A stretch of 64,000 nt of DNA from Vibrio qingdaonensis (GCF_026191675.1 NZ_JAKRRY010000024.1:27990-91989), one strand, 5' to 3'. Numbered from the stretch's first letter, positions 1 through 9,040 are shown. Program-made: numbers and translations. Notes: generated from the sequence alone by a model not told the origin.

Positions 1-277
1 CTTCTTTGGCACTATCATAATGTACGGTATCAAGCACTGGTGCCTGACACTCAGCTGAATTTGTATCAGCATGGCACTCCGTCAAATCGGCACTCGACTC
101 TGAATCGGCCGCGTTGTCAGTACACGCTATTTCAACGGAAGCGTTCTCGCTTGAACTCGTGCCACTTTGGGTATGGCATTCACTCTCGTCTTCAGAAAAG
201 TCACCCATGCCAAGTAACGAGTTAAAGTAATCATCAAGCGCTTGTTCGCTGGATAGCGGTGCTTCATCCATTGCCAT
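1..277 (-). CDS. parP: ParP, N-terminal part (CheW-like array protein), cut by window edge
   Basis: An open frame begins with ATG at 277 (a second in-frame ATG is at 271) and runs off the left edge without a stop, giving 92 codons. The start overlaps the last codons of parC, which is typical of translational coupling. The visible part begins MAMDEAPLSSEQALDDYFNS and continues as an acidic, Ser/Glu-rich, low-complexity stretch; no folded domain is visible yet. In Vibrio the gene directly after parC encodes ParP, which has a variable acidic N-terminus and a C-terminal CheW-like domain and holds chemotaxis arrays at the old pole by binding ParC and CheA. The assignment rests on gene order and this N-terminus, since the diagnostic domain lies outside the window. 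Confidence 0.7.
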   Translation of the reverse strand, partial: MAMDEAPLSSEQALDDYFNSLLGMGDFSEDESECHTQSGTSSSENASVEIACTDNAADSESSADLTECHADTNSAECQAPVLDTVHYDSAKE

Positions 278-1046
278 CAATCGCTAGCCTCTCTAAATAG
301 ATGAGTAGTTGTTTATACGCAAACACACCGCGACTACCAGCAGCAAAGTGCGATGCTGGTAAATGCTTAAGGCTGGCATCTCGAAATTTGGTATCAATAG
401 GGACCGCCGAGCTCCAGACTTGGTCCGGGTAGTCTTGCTTTAATTGTGTCAACGTCTGCAGTGAGGCGCGTGTTCGCTTATCGTACATGGTTGGCACAAT
501 GGTCACTTTAAACGGGCGCTGGCGAGACTTTTGCATAATGGCCAAGGTTCTGACCATCCTTTCTAACCCTTTCATGGCTAAAAATTCCGTTTGAACCGGG
601 ATCAATATTCTATCGCTCGCCGCCAACGCATTCACCATCATGACACCAAGTATTGGTGGACAATCGATTAATACGTAGTCGTAGTGATCGCGCAGCGTCA
701 ACAGGGCTCGCTTAAGAATTAACCCCATGCCACTACGATTTCCCATGACTCTGTCAAGGGTTGCGAGCGACATGTGCGCAGGAATCACATCAATATTGTC
801 GATATTCGTTTCATGAACCAGAGCTTTTACTCGCGTCTCGGTAAACTCTTTCAACTGGAACAAGTCGAATAGACTTCGCGGTAGCGTATCGGAGTCCATC
901 CCTAAGTACGTGGTAAGCGAAGCATGTGGATCGGTATCAATCAACAGCACTCGGTGACCTTTTTGCGCGAGTAAACCCGCCAACGTCACCGTGCTGGTTG
1001 TTTTTCCAACGCCACCTTTTTGGTTAGCAACACTCCATACAATCAT
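264..1046 (-). CDS. parC: ParC, ParA/MinD-type ATPase positioning chemotaxis arrays
   Basis: The 260-residue protein is a full-length ParA-family ATPase with a deviant Walker A motif KGGVGKTT at residues 10-17, the second loop LIDTDPHASLT near 35-45 and the DYVLIDCPP strand near 122-130. ParA proteins dimerise on ATP and move cargo by surface-dependent gradients. A ParA-like gene between cheB and a CheW-like gene in a polar flagellar locus is Vibrio ParC, which takes chemotaxis arrays to the cell pole, so a chromosome-partition role is unlikely. It lies one base after cheB in the same direction and its 3' end overlaps the next gene. The loop residues PHAS differ from the PQGN more usual in partition ParA proteins. 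Confidence 0.88.
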   Translation of the reverse strand: MIVWSVANQKGGVGKTTSTVTLAGLLAQKGHRVLLIDTDPHASLTTYLGMDSDTLPRSLFDLFQLKEFTETRVKALVHETNIDNIDVIPAHMSLATLDRVMGNRSGMGLILKRALLTLRDHYDYVLIDCPPILGVMMVNALAASDRILIPVQTEFLAMKGLERMVRTLAIMQKSRQRPFKVTIVPTMYDKRTRASLQTLTQLKQDYPDQVWSSAVPIDTKFRDASLKHLPASHFAAGSRGVFAYKQLLIYLERLAIDGNG

Positions 1047-1047
1047 G

Positions 1048-2259
1048 TTACTGCCTCTTTAGCTCAACAAGAATACGCTCAGCTACTCGCTCCAAAGGCA
1101 GGTTTTCTGTCGAAATTCCCGCTTTAGCAACGGCTTGAGGCATACCATAAACCACGCAACTTTCTTCATCTTGTGCCCACACCGTAGAGCCGGCATTTTT
1201 TAACATACGCGCTCCCTCACGACCATCAGCGCCCATTCCGGTTAAAATGACCGACAGCACTTTATCGTGATAAATCTTAGCGGCAGAACCGAATGTCACG
1301 TCTACACACGGCTTATAGTTCATCCGTTCTCCACCATCAATGATGCGTAATTTGGCACTTGACGGACGTCCTTCTAGCATCATTTGCATGCCACCAGGCG
1401 CAAGGTATGCAACACCCGGTTGCAATACATCACCATCGGCTGCTTCTTTTACCGTGATTTGGCACAGCGAATTGAGCCGCGCTGCGAATGCTGCGGTAAA
1501 CGTTGCAGGCATATGTTGAACCAACAAAATAGGATGCGGATAGTTTCTAGGAAACTGCGTTAAAATCCGTTGCAATGCAACAGGCCCGCCAGTGGAAGTA
1601 CCAATAGCCGTCAACTGATACGTCTTACCCGACGCGCGAAAGCGTGCTTGCAATGGCGTTTGAGCAGCAGCGCTGCTTGTTCTCGCTATTGCAGAGTCAG
1701 CAGGCTTATTTGATGCCATACGAGCGGAAGTATTCAGCGATGACGCACCTAACGTGCTAGAAGCCGTAGATGTAGATGTAGATGTAGATGTAGATGTAGA
1801 TGCAGAGCTTGGTAACATTCTTGGTGAACGCGAAACCAGTGGTGTGCGGCGCATCATAGTCCGACGGCTAGCAATCTGCTGCACGCGTTGTTGCAACAAC
1901 GCGACCGCCTCATCTTTATTTCGTGCGATGTCTTCGAATTTCTTAGGGAGAAAGTCTAACGCTCCCGCCTCTAATGCATCTAACGTCGCTTTCGCACCAT
2001 CATGCGTCAGCGATGAAAACATTAGTATGGGCGTCGGCTGTTTCGCCATGATTTCACGCACTGCTGAAATGCCATCCATCACCGGCATTTCAATGTCCAT
2101 AGTAATAACGTCTGGCTTGAGAGAAAGCGCTTTTTCAAGCGCTTCTTTGCCATTGACCGCCACATCGATTACTTCTAATCGGGGGGCGGCATTAATGATA
2201 TCACTGACTCGACGACGAAAAAAACTTGAATCGTCTACTACTAACACTTTGATCGACAT
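1048..2259 (-). CDS. cheB: CheB, receptor methylesterase/glutamine deamidase with receiver domain
   Basis: The 403-residue protein has an N-terminal receiver (residues 1-125, phospho-acceptor Asp55 in TMDIEM) and a C-terminal methylesterase domain from about 212, with catalytic Ser222 in GTSTGG, His249 in LVQHM and Asp345 in GMGADG. It removes methyl groups from chemoreceptors when phosphorylated by CheA, giving adaptation. It is longer than enteric CheB (about 350) because of a Ser/Thr/Ala-rich linker of about 80 residues. Residues 152-166 of that linker are an alternating Ser-Thr run encoded by a six-copy hexanucleotide repeat. It follows cheA by 11 bp in an operon. Confidence 0.96.
   Translation of the reverse strand: MSIKVLVVDDSSFFRRRVSDIINAAPRLEVIDVAVNGKEALEKALSLKPDVITMDIEMPVMDGISAVREIMAKQPTPILMFSSLTHDGAKATLDALEAGALDFLPKKFEDIARNKDEAVALLQQRVQQIASRRTMMRRTPLVSRSPRMLPSSASTSTSTSTSTSTASSTLGASSLNTSARMASNKPADSAIARTSSAAAQTPLQARFRASGKTYQLTAIGTSTGGPVALQRILTQFPRNYPHPILLVQHMPATFTAAFAARLNSLCQITVKEAADGDVLQPGVAYLAPGGMQMMLEGRPSSAKLRIIDGGERMNYKPCVDVTFGSAAKIYHDKVLSVILTGMGADGREGARMLKNAGSTVWAQDEESCVVYGMPQAVAKAGISTENLPLERVAERILVELKRQ
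1766..1801. repeat. Six perfect copies of GTAGAT inside cheB
   Basis: The plus strand reads GTAGAT six times without interruption, followed by the near-copy GCAGAG. On the coding strand this gives the Ser-Thr repeat of the CheB interdomain linker. A unit of six bases changes length without shifting the frame, so copy-number changes would only lengthen or shorten the linker. Confidence 0.95.
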
Positions 2260-2270
2260 AGATTTCCTTA

Positions 2271-4547
2271 TCAGATACGCGATGCTGCGGCGTACTGTTT
2301 AAGTAAATCAGGCACGTCCAAAATTAAAGCAATATGGCCATCACTGGTAATCGTTGCGCCCGCCATACCAGGCGTACCCTGCAATAACTTATCAAGCGGT
2401 TTAATCACCACTTCTTCTTGGCCAATGAGGGTATCAACAACAAAACCGACACGTTGACTACCGATTTGAACAATCACCACATGACCATGGCCTGTGCGTT
2501 GTTCCGCACGACCCGCATGGGAAGCTAGCCAGTTTTGTAAATAGAATAGCGGAATCGATTTGTCGCGAACGATAATCGTCAATTGCCCATCAACGACGTT
2601 AGTGCGACTTAAATCAAGGTGGAAGATCTCATTAACGCTCGCAAGCGGCAGTGCAAATGGATTGCCGCCAACGCCTACCATCAAGGTGGGTAGAATCGCT
2701 AGAGTCAGCGGAACTTTGATGGTGATTTTAGTCCCCGTACCGAGCTCTGAATCAATATCAATAGAACCGTTTAGGGTATTAATCGCGGTTTTTACCACAT
2801 CCATCCCTACGCCGCGTCCAGAAATATCGGAGATTTTTTCCTTACTGGAAAAGCCCGGCATGAATATCAGATTAAAACACTCTTTGTTGGTCAGACGCGA
2901 AGCCGCATCTTCATCCATCATGCCACGTTTAACCGCAATTGCTCGCAGCTTATCCGGATCCATGCCACCGCCATCATCGACGATAGCCAGTTCAATATGG
3001 TCACCTTCTTGTGACGCAGACAAGGTAACGGTACCTGTGCGTGATTTGCCCGACTGCTCGCGCACATCTGGCATTTCAATCCCATGGTCAACCGAATTTC
3101 GAACCAAGTGAATCAGCGGATCCGCTAACGCTTCAACCAAATTTTTATCTAGATCCGTTTCTTCACCTTGCATCACCAACACGATGTCTTTGTTCAGACT
3201 ACGAGCGAGGTCGCGAATCACGCGAGGAAAACGTCCAAAGACCTTCTTGATGGGCTGCATGCGGGTTTTCATTACCGCGCCTTGCAAGTCTGCTGTTACA
3301 ACATCAAGATTAGAGACCGCTTTTGACATCTCTTCATCGTTGCTATTAAGGCCGAGGCTAACCAATCGGTTTCGAACCAACACCAACTCACCCACCATAT
3401 TCATGATGGTATCGAGTGTAGACGTGTCCACGCGCACGCTGGCTTCTGCCTGTGGTTTTTTCACAGGCGTTGCTTTCGTTTCGCTATTTGCAGGCAGCTT
3501 CTTCTCTTGCATCGCTGGCGCTGAAATCGGCGCTGGATGAGAAGCAGGAGCCACACTGACTGCACGTTCAGTGCTCGATACCCCAGCTGGAGTGAGTTCA
3601 GCGGTAGACGCGTTAGACTCTTGTAACACGGAGACAGGTTTCGTCGCGGCTTCTAGCTCTTCTGGTGAAGGACCATTGCCCACACCATGCAGTTCATCCA
3701 GTAGCTTTTCAAACTCTTCGTCCGTCATCAAATCCCCACCTGAAGGCGGCGAAGCTGGAGAAGGGGTTGGTGTCGCAGTCGGGAGGACAGCAGGTTGAGA
3801 CGAAGCATCACCTAATGATGGGCCTTTGCCGACACCATGAAGTTCATCCAACAGCTTTTCAAATTCATCATCGGTAATATCAGAAGAACTGGCGTTAGCC
3901 GCTTGCGGCGTTTTATCTACCGAAGTAACGGCGGCCGAAACTGGCTGAGAAGGCACGTTTTTTTTCTGGTTAGGCGCAGCGCCTTTGCCGTGTAGTTCAT
4001 CTAAAAGACGTTCGAATTCATCTTGAGTAATATCATCGATTGAGCCGCCTTGAGCATCAATCGACGTTGATTCAACAGCAGCAGGCTCACTAATAGCCTC
4101 AACAATCGGTGCCACTGGCGCGGCGGGTTGAGGCACCTCGATAGGTTCGTTGCTGGTCGCTGGTGAGCTAAGACAATGTAACGCTTCTAAAAGACCAGGA
4201 TCGGCAGGCGTGATAGATTCAGAGTTTTGTACCGACTGAAACTGATGATTAATGGTATCCAATGCTTTAAGCATGGTATCCATTAGGTTTGCGTCAACGC
4301 CTCTTTGGCCATTTCGCAAAATATCAAACACATTCTCCGCACCATGGCAGGTATCCACAAGTTCGGTCAACGCTAAAAACCCTGCGCCACCTTTAACAGT
4401 ATGAAAGCCTCTAAATATTGCATTGAGCAGATCTTTATCTTCAGGGTTATTCTCTAGCTCAACCAGTTGCTCGGACAACAGTTCAAGAATTTCACCCGCT
4501 TCCACTAGAAAGTCCTGAAGGATTTCTTCATCTAATTCGTAGCTCAT
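2271..4547 (-). CDS. cheA: CheA, chemotaxis histidine kinase
   Basis: The 758-residue kinase has a P1 HPt domain (1-105, phosphorylated His49 in FHTVKGG), a long linker (about 130-365), a P3 dimerisation helix pair beginning RVDTSTLDTIM, a P4 ATPase with N box (HLVRNSVDHG), G1 (DDGGGMD) and G2 (GRGVGMD), and a C-terminal P5 CheW-like domain. It autophosphorylates in response to receptors and passes phosphate to CheY and CheB. No standard P2 (CheY-docking) domain is apparent. In its place the linker carries three copies of a helical motif around EFEKLLDELHG (residues 173-189, 223-239, 274-290) separated by Pro/Ala/Ser-rich spacers. It lies between cheZ and cheB with short gaps. Confidence 0.96.
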   Translation of the reverse strand: MSYELDEEILQDFLVEAGEILELLSEQLVELENNPEDKDLLNAIFRGFHTVKGGAGFLALTELVDTCHGAENVFDILRNGQRGVDANLMDTMLKALDTINHQFQSVQNSESITPADPGLLEALHCLSSPATSNEPIEVPQPAAPVAPIVEAISEPAAVESTSIDAQGGSIDDITQDEFERLLDELHGKGAAPNQKKNVPSQPVSAAVTSVDKTPQAANASSSDITDDEFEKLLDELHGVGKGPSLGDASSQPAVLPTATPTPSPASPPSGGDLMTDEEFEKLLDELHGVGNGPSPEELEAATKPVSVLQESNASTAELTPAGVSSTERAVSVAPASHPAPISAPAMQEKKLPANSETKATPVKKPQAEASVRVDTSTLDTIMNMVGELVLVRNRLVSLGLNSNDEEMSKAVSNLDVVTADLQGAVMKTRMQPIKKVFGRFPRVIRDLARSLNKDIVLVMQGEETDLDKNLVEALADPLIHLVRNSVDHGIEMPDVREQSGKSRTGTVTLSASQEGDHIELAIVDDGGGMDPDKLRAIAVKRGMMDEDAASRLTNKECFNLIFMPGFSSKEKISDISGRGVGMDVVKTAINTLNGSIDIDSELGTGTKITIKVPLTLAILPTLMVGVGGNPFALPLASVNEIFHLDLSRTNVVDGQLTIIVRDKSIPLFYLQNWLASHAGRAEQRTGHGHVVIVQIGSQRVGFVVDTLIGQEEVVIKPLDKLLQGTPGMAGATITSDGHIALILDVPDLLKQYAAASRI

Positions 4548-4556
4548 AGTCCACCT

Positions 4557-5273
4557 CTAAAACCCAAGACTCGAAAGCAAATCATCGACTTCGTCTTGCG
4601 AGGAAACGGCATCCGTTCGCTCATGAGGGTTAATAATGGGTCCCTCAACGCCAACTGGTGCCTGCTTTGGTTTTGTAGTTATTGATTGTTGTTCGTCACT
4701 GAACACTTTCAAAATTTCCACAAGCCTTGTTTCCACTTCACTCACTAATGTGATAACTCGGCGTATGATTTGTCCAGTAAGGTCTTGAAAGTCCTGCGCC
4801 ATGAGGATATTAGTTAGCTGCGTTCGAAGTTCAGTGCTATCGCCCTCAACCTGAGTCAGTAAGTCATCAATCCGGTGACACAAATCTTTAAATGTTTGTA
4901 GCTCAACGCGTCCATGCATGAGTTCATTCCATTGTGGACGAACTTGTAGCAAGCACCCATGAAGGTTATCGGCCATTGGCAAGCAATGCTCAACCGCATC
5001 CATGGTCGTATTCGCTGAAACTTCGGTTTTATTAATCACGTATTCAAGACGATCGCGCGCTTCAGGAATTTCGTCATTGGCGATCTCGTTTAATCGAGTA
5101 TCGATACTAAATTCGCTTAATGCGTCGTGTAGATCTCGCGTCAATGCTCCAACTTCTTGGAGCACCCGACTTTCACTACTGCCTTGAATCATCATGACTA
5201 GCTCATCCGCCTCTTGCTGCTTTTGCTCTTCAAGGAGCACAACAAGTTGCTTAGCTTGTTCCAATGAAATCAT
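4557..5273 (-). CDS. cheZ: CheZ, CheY-P phosphatase
   Basis: The 238-residue, mostly helical protein ends in DDLLSSLGF, the C-terminal peptide by which CheZ grips CheY, and carries the phosphatase-region segment AQDFQDLTGQIIRRV near residues 150-165, whose Gln residue is the catalytic one in the family. It speeds dephosphorylation of CheY-P and ends the tumble or reversal signal. It sits between cheY (upstream) and cheA (10 bp downstream). Length agrees with gammaproteobacterial CheZ. Confidence 0.95.
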   Translation of the reverse strand: MISLEQAKQLVVLLEEQKQQEADELVMMIQGSSESRVLQEVGALTRDLHDALSEFSIDTRLNEIANDEIPEARDRLEYVINKTEVSANTTMDAVEHCLPMADNLHGCLLQVRPQWNELMHGRVELQTFKDLCHRIDDLLTQVEGDSTELRTQLTNILMAQDFQDLTGQIIRRVITLVSEVETRLVEILKVFSDEQQSITTKPKQAPVGVEGPIINPHERTDAVSSQDEVDDLLSSLGF

Positions 5274-5304
5274 TCTGAAATAGCCACTTTGCTATGGGAG
5301 CGCG

Positions 5305-5685
5305 TTATAAACGCTCAAAAATTTTGTCTAATTTTTCTTTTAATGTTGCAGCAGTAAATGGTTTAACAATGTAGCCATTGACACCTGCTTGTGCCGCTTC
5401 AATGATCTGCTCGCGTTTTGCTTCTGCAGTGATCATTAGGACAGGTAAATGTTTTAACTCGTCATCTGCTCGAATGTGGCGAAGAAGATCGATACCTTGC
5501 ATGCCTGGCATATTCCAGTCAGTCACCACAAAGTCGAAGTCGCCTTTTTTGAGCATAGGTAACGCTGTTAAACCATCATCAGCTTCAAGCGTGTTGCTAA
5601 AGCCCAAGTCGCGTAGAAGGTTTTTGACAATACGTCGCATTGTTGAAAAGTCGTCAACAATAAGGATTTTCATGTTTTTATTCAA
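5305..5685 (-). CDS. cheY: CheY, single-domain response regulator of the flagellar switch
   Basis: This is a receiver-only protein with the acidic pair in LIVDDF, phospho-acceptor Asp in VTDWNMPG (Asp56 with this start), conserved Thr in MITAEAK and Lys in IVKPF. Phosphorylated CheY binds FliM/FliN and reverses motor rotation. I place the start at a TTG at 5685, because a strong GGAGG lies five bases before it; the next in-frame ATG (5673, MKILIVDD) is 17 bases from that site. The product is about 126 residues. An in-frame extension to 5706 also exists but lacks a well-placed ribosome site. It lies between fliA and cheZ. Confidence 0.94.
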   Translation of the reverse strand: MNKNMKILIVDDFSTMRRIVKNLLRDLGFSNTLEADDGLTALPMLKKGDFDFVVTDWNMPGMQGIDLLRHIRADDELKHLPVLMITAEAKREQIIEAAQAGVNGYIVKPFTAATLKEKLDKIFERL

Positions 5686-5718
5686 AATTGCCTCCACTGA
5701 AAGCAAGATCAGTGATTA

Positions 5719-6453
5719 TTAATTATTATCAGTCCAAGCGCTGAGCTTGGTTCGAAGACGCTGCATCGTTTGACTAAGTATTTGGCTAACGCGCGATTCG
5801 CTGACGCCTAATACTTCACCTATCTCCTTCAAATTCAACTCTTCGTCATAATACAGGGATAACGTTAAGGCTTCACGCTCAGGGAGCGTTTTTATCGATT
5901 CAATTAACGCTTCGCGAAATGCATCATCCGCGACGCCCTGAAATGGCGAATTGTCTTCATCGTCTGTTGCAACAGAAACAGAGTCCTCTGAAACGCCTAA
6001 ATCTTCAATACCTACCAAACGAGAACAGCTTATATCTGTTAATGCACGATGGTATTGTGTCAAACTCATGCCTAAATGCTGGGCAACCTCTGCATCCGTA
6101 GGCTCTCGATTAAGCTCAACTTTTAGCAATGAGATGGCTTGCGAAATATCGCGACTGTTCTTGTGTACCGACCTAGGCACCCAATCACCACGACGAATAT
6201 CATCCAACATGGCACCACGTATACGGATTCCTGCATACGTTTCAAAACTTGCACCCTTACTACCGTCGTAGTTTTTTTGTGCTTCAATCAAGCCGATCAT
6301 GCCGGCTTGAATCAAATCTTCCACCAATACATTCGGCGGCAGTCGCCCAATTAAGTGGTGCGCAATTCGCTTCACTAATACTGAGTATTTCTCTAAGAAA
6401 GCTTGCTGACCGCTTAAATTGGCATGCTGGTCATAGGTCAAAGCTTTATTCAC
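5719..6453 (-). CDS. fliA: FliA, flagellar sigma factor sigma28
   Basis: The 244-residue sigma-70-family factor has region 2 near residues 20-95 (VEDLIQAGMIGLIEA, GAMLDDIRRGDWVPRSV) and region 4 with a helix-turn-helix near 205-235 (LNLKEIGEVLGVSESRVSQI). It directs RNA polymerase to late flagellar promoters; three matching sites, before two flagellins and flgM, are present in this window. Its start overlaps the end of flhG by eight bases, so the two are co-translated. FlgM, also in the window, is its anti-sigma partner. Confidence 0.96.
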   Translation of the reverse strand: MNKALTYDQHANLSGQQAFLEKYSVLVKRIAHHLIGRLPPNVLVEDLIQAGMIGLIEAQKNYDGSKGASFETYAGIRIRGAMLDDIRRGDWVPRSVHKNSRDISQAISLLKVELNREPTDAEVAQHLGMSLTQYHRALTDISCSRLVGIEDLGVSEDSVSVATDDEDNSPFQGVADDAFREALIESIKTLPEREALTLSLYYDEELNLKEIGEVLGVSESRVSQILSQTMQRLRTKLSAWTDNN

Positions 6454-7345
6454 TAAACGGTTCCTCTAGTGCTGCAGGTCGATTTAGCAAGCGCTCGACG
6501 AAAAATTCTAGATGCCCACTAGGGACTTTAGGAATCGGCCAAGTTAGCGCTTTGTTTGCTAAAGAATTTAAAGCTAACGCAGCAGGCGAGCGCGGAAACG
6601 CATCCACAACAATCTTCTGCCTTTTCACTGCTTGTCGCACTTTATCATCTAACGGGATACAAGCGACTAACTCAAGGCTCACATTGAGGAATCTCTCTGT
6701 GACTAGTGTCAATTTTGCGAATAATTCTCGGCCTTCTCGGTAGCTACGCACCATATTCGCCACAACTTTAAAGCGTTGAACCTGATGCTCTCGGCTCAAT
6801 AACTTAATCAACGCATAGGCATCAGTAATCGATGTTGGTTCATCACACACCACCACAACCACATCTTGTGCCGCGCGAGAAAAACTCACCACCATGTCTG
6901 AAATACCGGCAGCAGTATCTACTAGCAGGACATCCATCTCATCTTCTAACGTACCAAAGGCACGAATCAAACCGATATGTTGTGCATGGCTTAATTCTGT
7001 CATGCTTTGCGTGCCTGAGGTGGCAGGAATAATACGGATGCCGTGTGGACCTTCCACAATCGCATCTTGTAAATCGCATTCACCCGCTAGAACATGCCCT
7101 AAGTTTCTCTTAGCGCGAATTCCAAGCATTACGTCGACATTGGCCAGACCTAAGTCCGCATCCAAAACCATGACTTTTTTGCCCTGACGAGCCATACAAA
7201 TCGCAAGCCCAAGTGTTACGTTAGACTTGCCCACACCACCTTTACCACCAGTAACCGAAATTACCTTTGTGTACGTTGGCTGAGTCAAACGTCTCAGTCC
7301 ACTAGCTTGGTCATGTATCATGTTATTTGTCATATTCGCTTGCAC
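6446..7345 (-). CDS. flhG: FlhG (FleN), MinD-like ATPase limiting flagellar number
   Basis: The 299-residue protein carries the deviant Walker A GGKGGVGKSN at residues 33-42 and the MinD-like second motif VLDADLGLANVDVML near 61-75. FlhG limits polar flagella to one or a few by restraining FlrA activity and acting on FlhF. The extended N-terminus of about 25 residues before the first strand contains DQASGLRRL, which matches the DQAxxLR motif that stimulates the FlhF GTPase in this family. It starts one base after the flhF stop codon and overlaps fliA downstream. An alternative start at 7330 (MTNNM) would shorten it by five residues. Confidence 0.95.
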   Translation of the reverse strand: MQANMTNNMIHDQASGLRRLTQPTYTKVISVTGGKGGVGKSNVTLGLAICMARQGKKVMVLDADLGLANVDVMLGIRAKRNLGHVLAGECDLQDAIVEGPHGIRIIPATSGTQSMTELSHAQHIGLIRAFGTLEDEMDVLLVDTAAGISDMVVSFSRAAQDVVVVVCDEPTSITDAYALIKLLSREHQVQRFKVVANMVRSYREGRELFAKLTLVTERFLNVSLELVACIPLDDKVRQAVKRQKIVVDAFPRSPAALALNSLANKALTWPIPKVPSGHLEFFVERLLNRPAALEEPFSE

Positions 7346-8959
7346 CTAAACCCCCTCCATATCGCTGTTCCAGAAGTGGGGTTCATTCTCTGTCGACTTT
7401 TCAAGTAATTCGTTCGCTTTAGCGACCATGTATTTTGGCTGAGCGATAACAATATCTTCCGGGACTCGTTGCCCATTAGCGATATACGTTACTGGCAGCG
7501 CATTTTGCACTACAACACTGATAAACTCACCCAAACTCAATGATTCATCGAGCTTGGTCATGATGCAGCCCGAGAGAGGGATGCGTCTAAAGTGGTCCAG
7601 TGTTTCTTGTAACACTTGACGTTGTGCCGTAGCCGGTAACACCAAGTAACTATTAATGATTTCACCGCTCTCTTGCATCAGAGTATCTAACTGCTCTGAA
7701 AGACGAACATCTCGTTGTCCCATACCTGCGGTATCAATTAAGACTAAGCGTCGGTTTCTCAACTGATATAATACATCGGCCAGTTCTTCAGAATCTTTAG
7801 CCACTCTTACCGGACAGCCCATAATTCTGCCATAAATGGACAATTGTTCATGAGCACCGATACGATAAGTATCCGTTGTAACAAGAGCAACATTGTCCGA
7901 GCCGTATTCCATCGCCGCTCGAGCCGCTAACTTGGCGACCGTCGTGGTTTTTCCAACACCCGTTGGTCCCAGCAAAGCAACAATGCCACCTTGGCGTAAG
8001 ATATCTTGCTTACTGATCACTATCTGATCAGAGACTAGCGCAAGTAATGCCTTCCAAGCTTTTTGTGGCGGCGTATCTTCTGGAATATAGCAAGCAAGTT
8101 GATCCGCTAATTCTGGTGAAATACCCATCCGCTCTAAGCGTTTGATCAGCATGGCTCGCAGAGGCTCTCTACGTTCGACTTCTTGCCACATCAGCCCAGA
8201 GACTTGGTGCTCTAATAAACGTCGAATAGAGGACATATCTTCTTTCATCGACTCTAACTCTTCGCCAATTTTTCCGTCGCGCTTGCTCGAAGAAGAATAG
8301 TGGCTTGAAGAAGTCTGATTCGATGGCGAACGCTCTGACGAGGATTGCCCCGATGTGAAATGATTAGGCGTGTGGCGTTGCATTGCTGCACGCGGGTCGG
8401 ATTCTCGCTCGCCGTAAGAGCGCGATGACGAAGAATAAGGCGCGCTTCGTTCCTCTCCCGCTCTATCACGGTTCTCGTGCGATTCACGGCGATTGTCTTG
8501 AGTATATTGGTAACGGTCGCTACTTTGGTAAGCCGAACTCATTGATTGAGTTCGCTCAGACTGTCGTTCTAGCAGGGCTGACAACGAATCAGTCGGCTTC
8601 GCAGCTTGAACTTGGGTATTAGAATCAGAACCACCACGATAGTTTTTCAGCATATTTGCAAAGCGATCGCTAACCGAAGGGGTACTGGCATTACCACGTT
8701 GATTCAAGCTGACATGATCATCTTTTAATTCACGCTCACCTGAATACCCAGATTGAGTAGACGGCGCCGGTGGTGATAATGCCTTGTTGCTCATTTGACG
8801 TGGTGCAGCTTGATTACCATCGCCATCAATCGCGGCAACGATTTCAACGCCACCCGCCACTTTTTTATTTGACATGATGACCGCCTCTGCGCCAAGTTCT
8901 TCTTTAACTTGGAGCAAGGCTTGTCGCATATCTCTGGCAAAAAATCGTTTAATTTTCAA
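7346..8959 (-). CDS. flhF: FlhF, SRP-type GTPase setting the polar flagellum site
   Basis: The 537-residue protein has a basic N-terminal B domain (MKIKRFFARDMRQAL), a linker (about 60-235) very rich in Ser, Arg and Gln, and a C-terminal NG GTPase with G1 GPTGVGKTTT at 331-340, the DTAGMGQRD loop and the TKLDE specificity motif. FlhF dimerises at the pole, recruits early basal-body parts and promotes flagellar assembly there, opposed by FlhG, whose gene follows directly. The gap between flhA and flhF (8960-9085) holds no obvious sigma54 site, so transcription may continue from the flhA promoter. Confidence 0.96.
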   Translation of the reverse strand: MKIKRFFARDMRQALLQVKEELGAEAVIMSNKKVAGGVEIVAAIDGDGNQAAPRQMSNKALSPPAPSTQSGYSGERELKDDHVSLNQRGNASTPSVSDRFANMLKNYRGGSDSNTQVQAAKPTDSLSALLERQSERTQSMSSAYQSSDRYQYTQDNRRESHENRDRAGEERSAPYSSSSRSYGERESDPRAAMQRHTPNHFTSGQSSSERSPSNQTSSSHYSSSSKRDGKIGEELESMKEDMSSIRRLLEHQVSGLMWQEVERREPLRAMLIKRLERMGISPELADQLACYIPEDTPPQKAWKALLALVSDQIVISKQDILRQGGIVALLGPTGVGKTTTVAKLAARAAMEYGSDNVALVTTDTYRIGAHEQLSIYGRIMGCPVRVAKDSEELADVLYQLRNRRLVLIDTAGMGQRDVRLSEQLDTLMQESGEIINSYLVLPATAQRQVLQETLDHFRRIPLSGCIMTKLDESLSLGEFISVVVQNALPVTYIANGQRVPEDIVIAQPKYMVAKANELLEKSTENEPHFWNSDMEGV

Positions 8960-8991
8960 CGGTCACATCCATTTTCCATACCGGCGTTAGT

Positions 8992-9010
8992 GAATAGCAA
9001 GTCGCTATTC
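8992..9010. other. Perfect 7-bp hairpin between flhA and flhF
   Basis: GAATAGC, a five-base loop and GCTATTC form a perfect inverted repeat in the leader of flhF. No T-run follows on either strand, so a simple terminator is unlikely. A leader structure or an operator is possible. Confidence 0.5.
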
Positions 9011-9040
9011 AGAGCGATTGAATACCATCGCCTATTATCT

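Noticed and set aside
1754..2302. Plus-strand 182-codon frame opposite cheB with a Val-Asp repeat
   Set aside because: The repeat is the mirror of the Ser-Thr microsatellite in cheB; the conserved methylesterase and receiver are on the minus strand.
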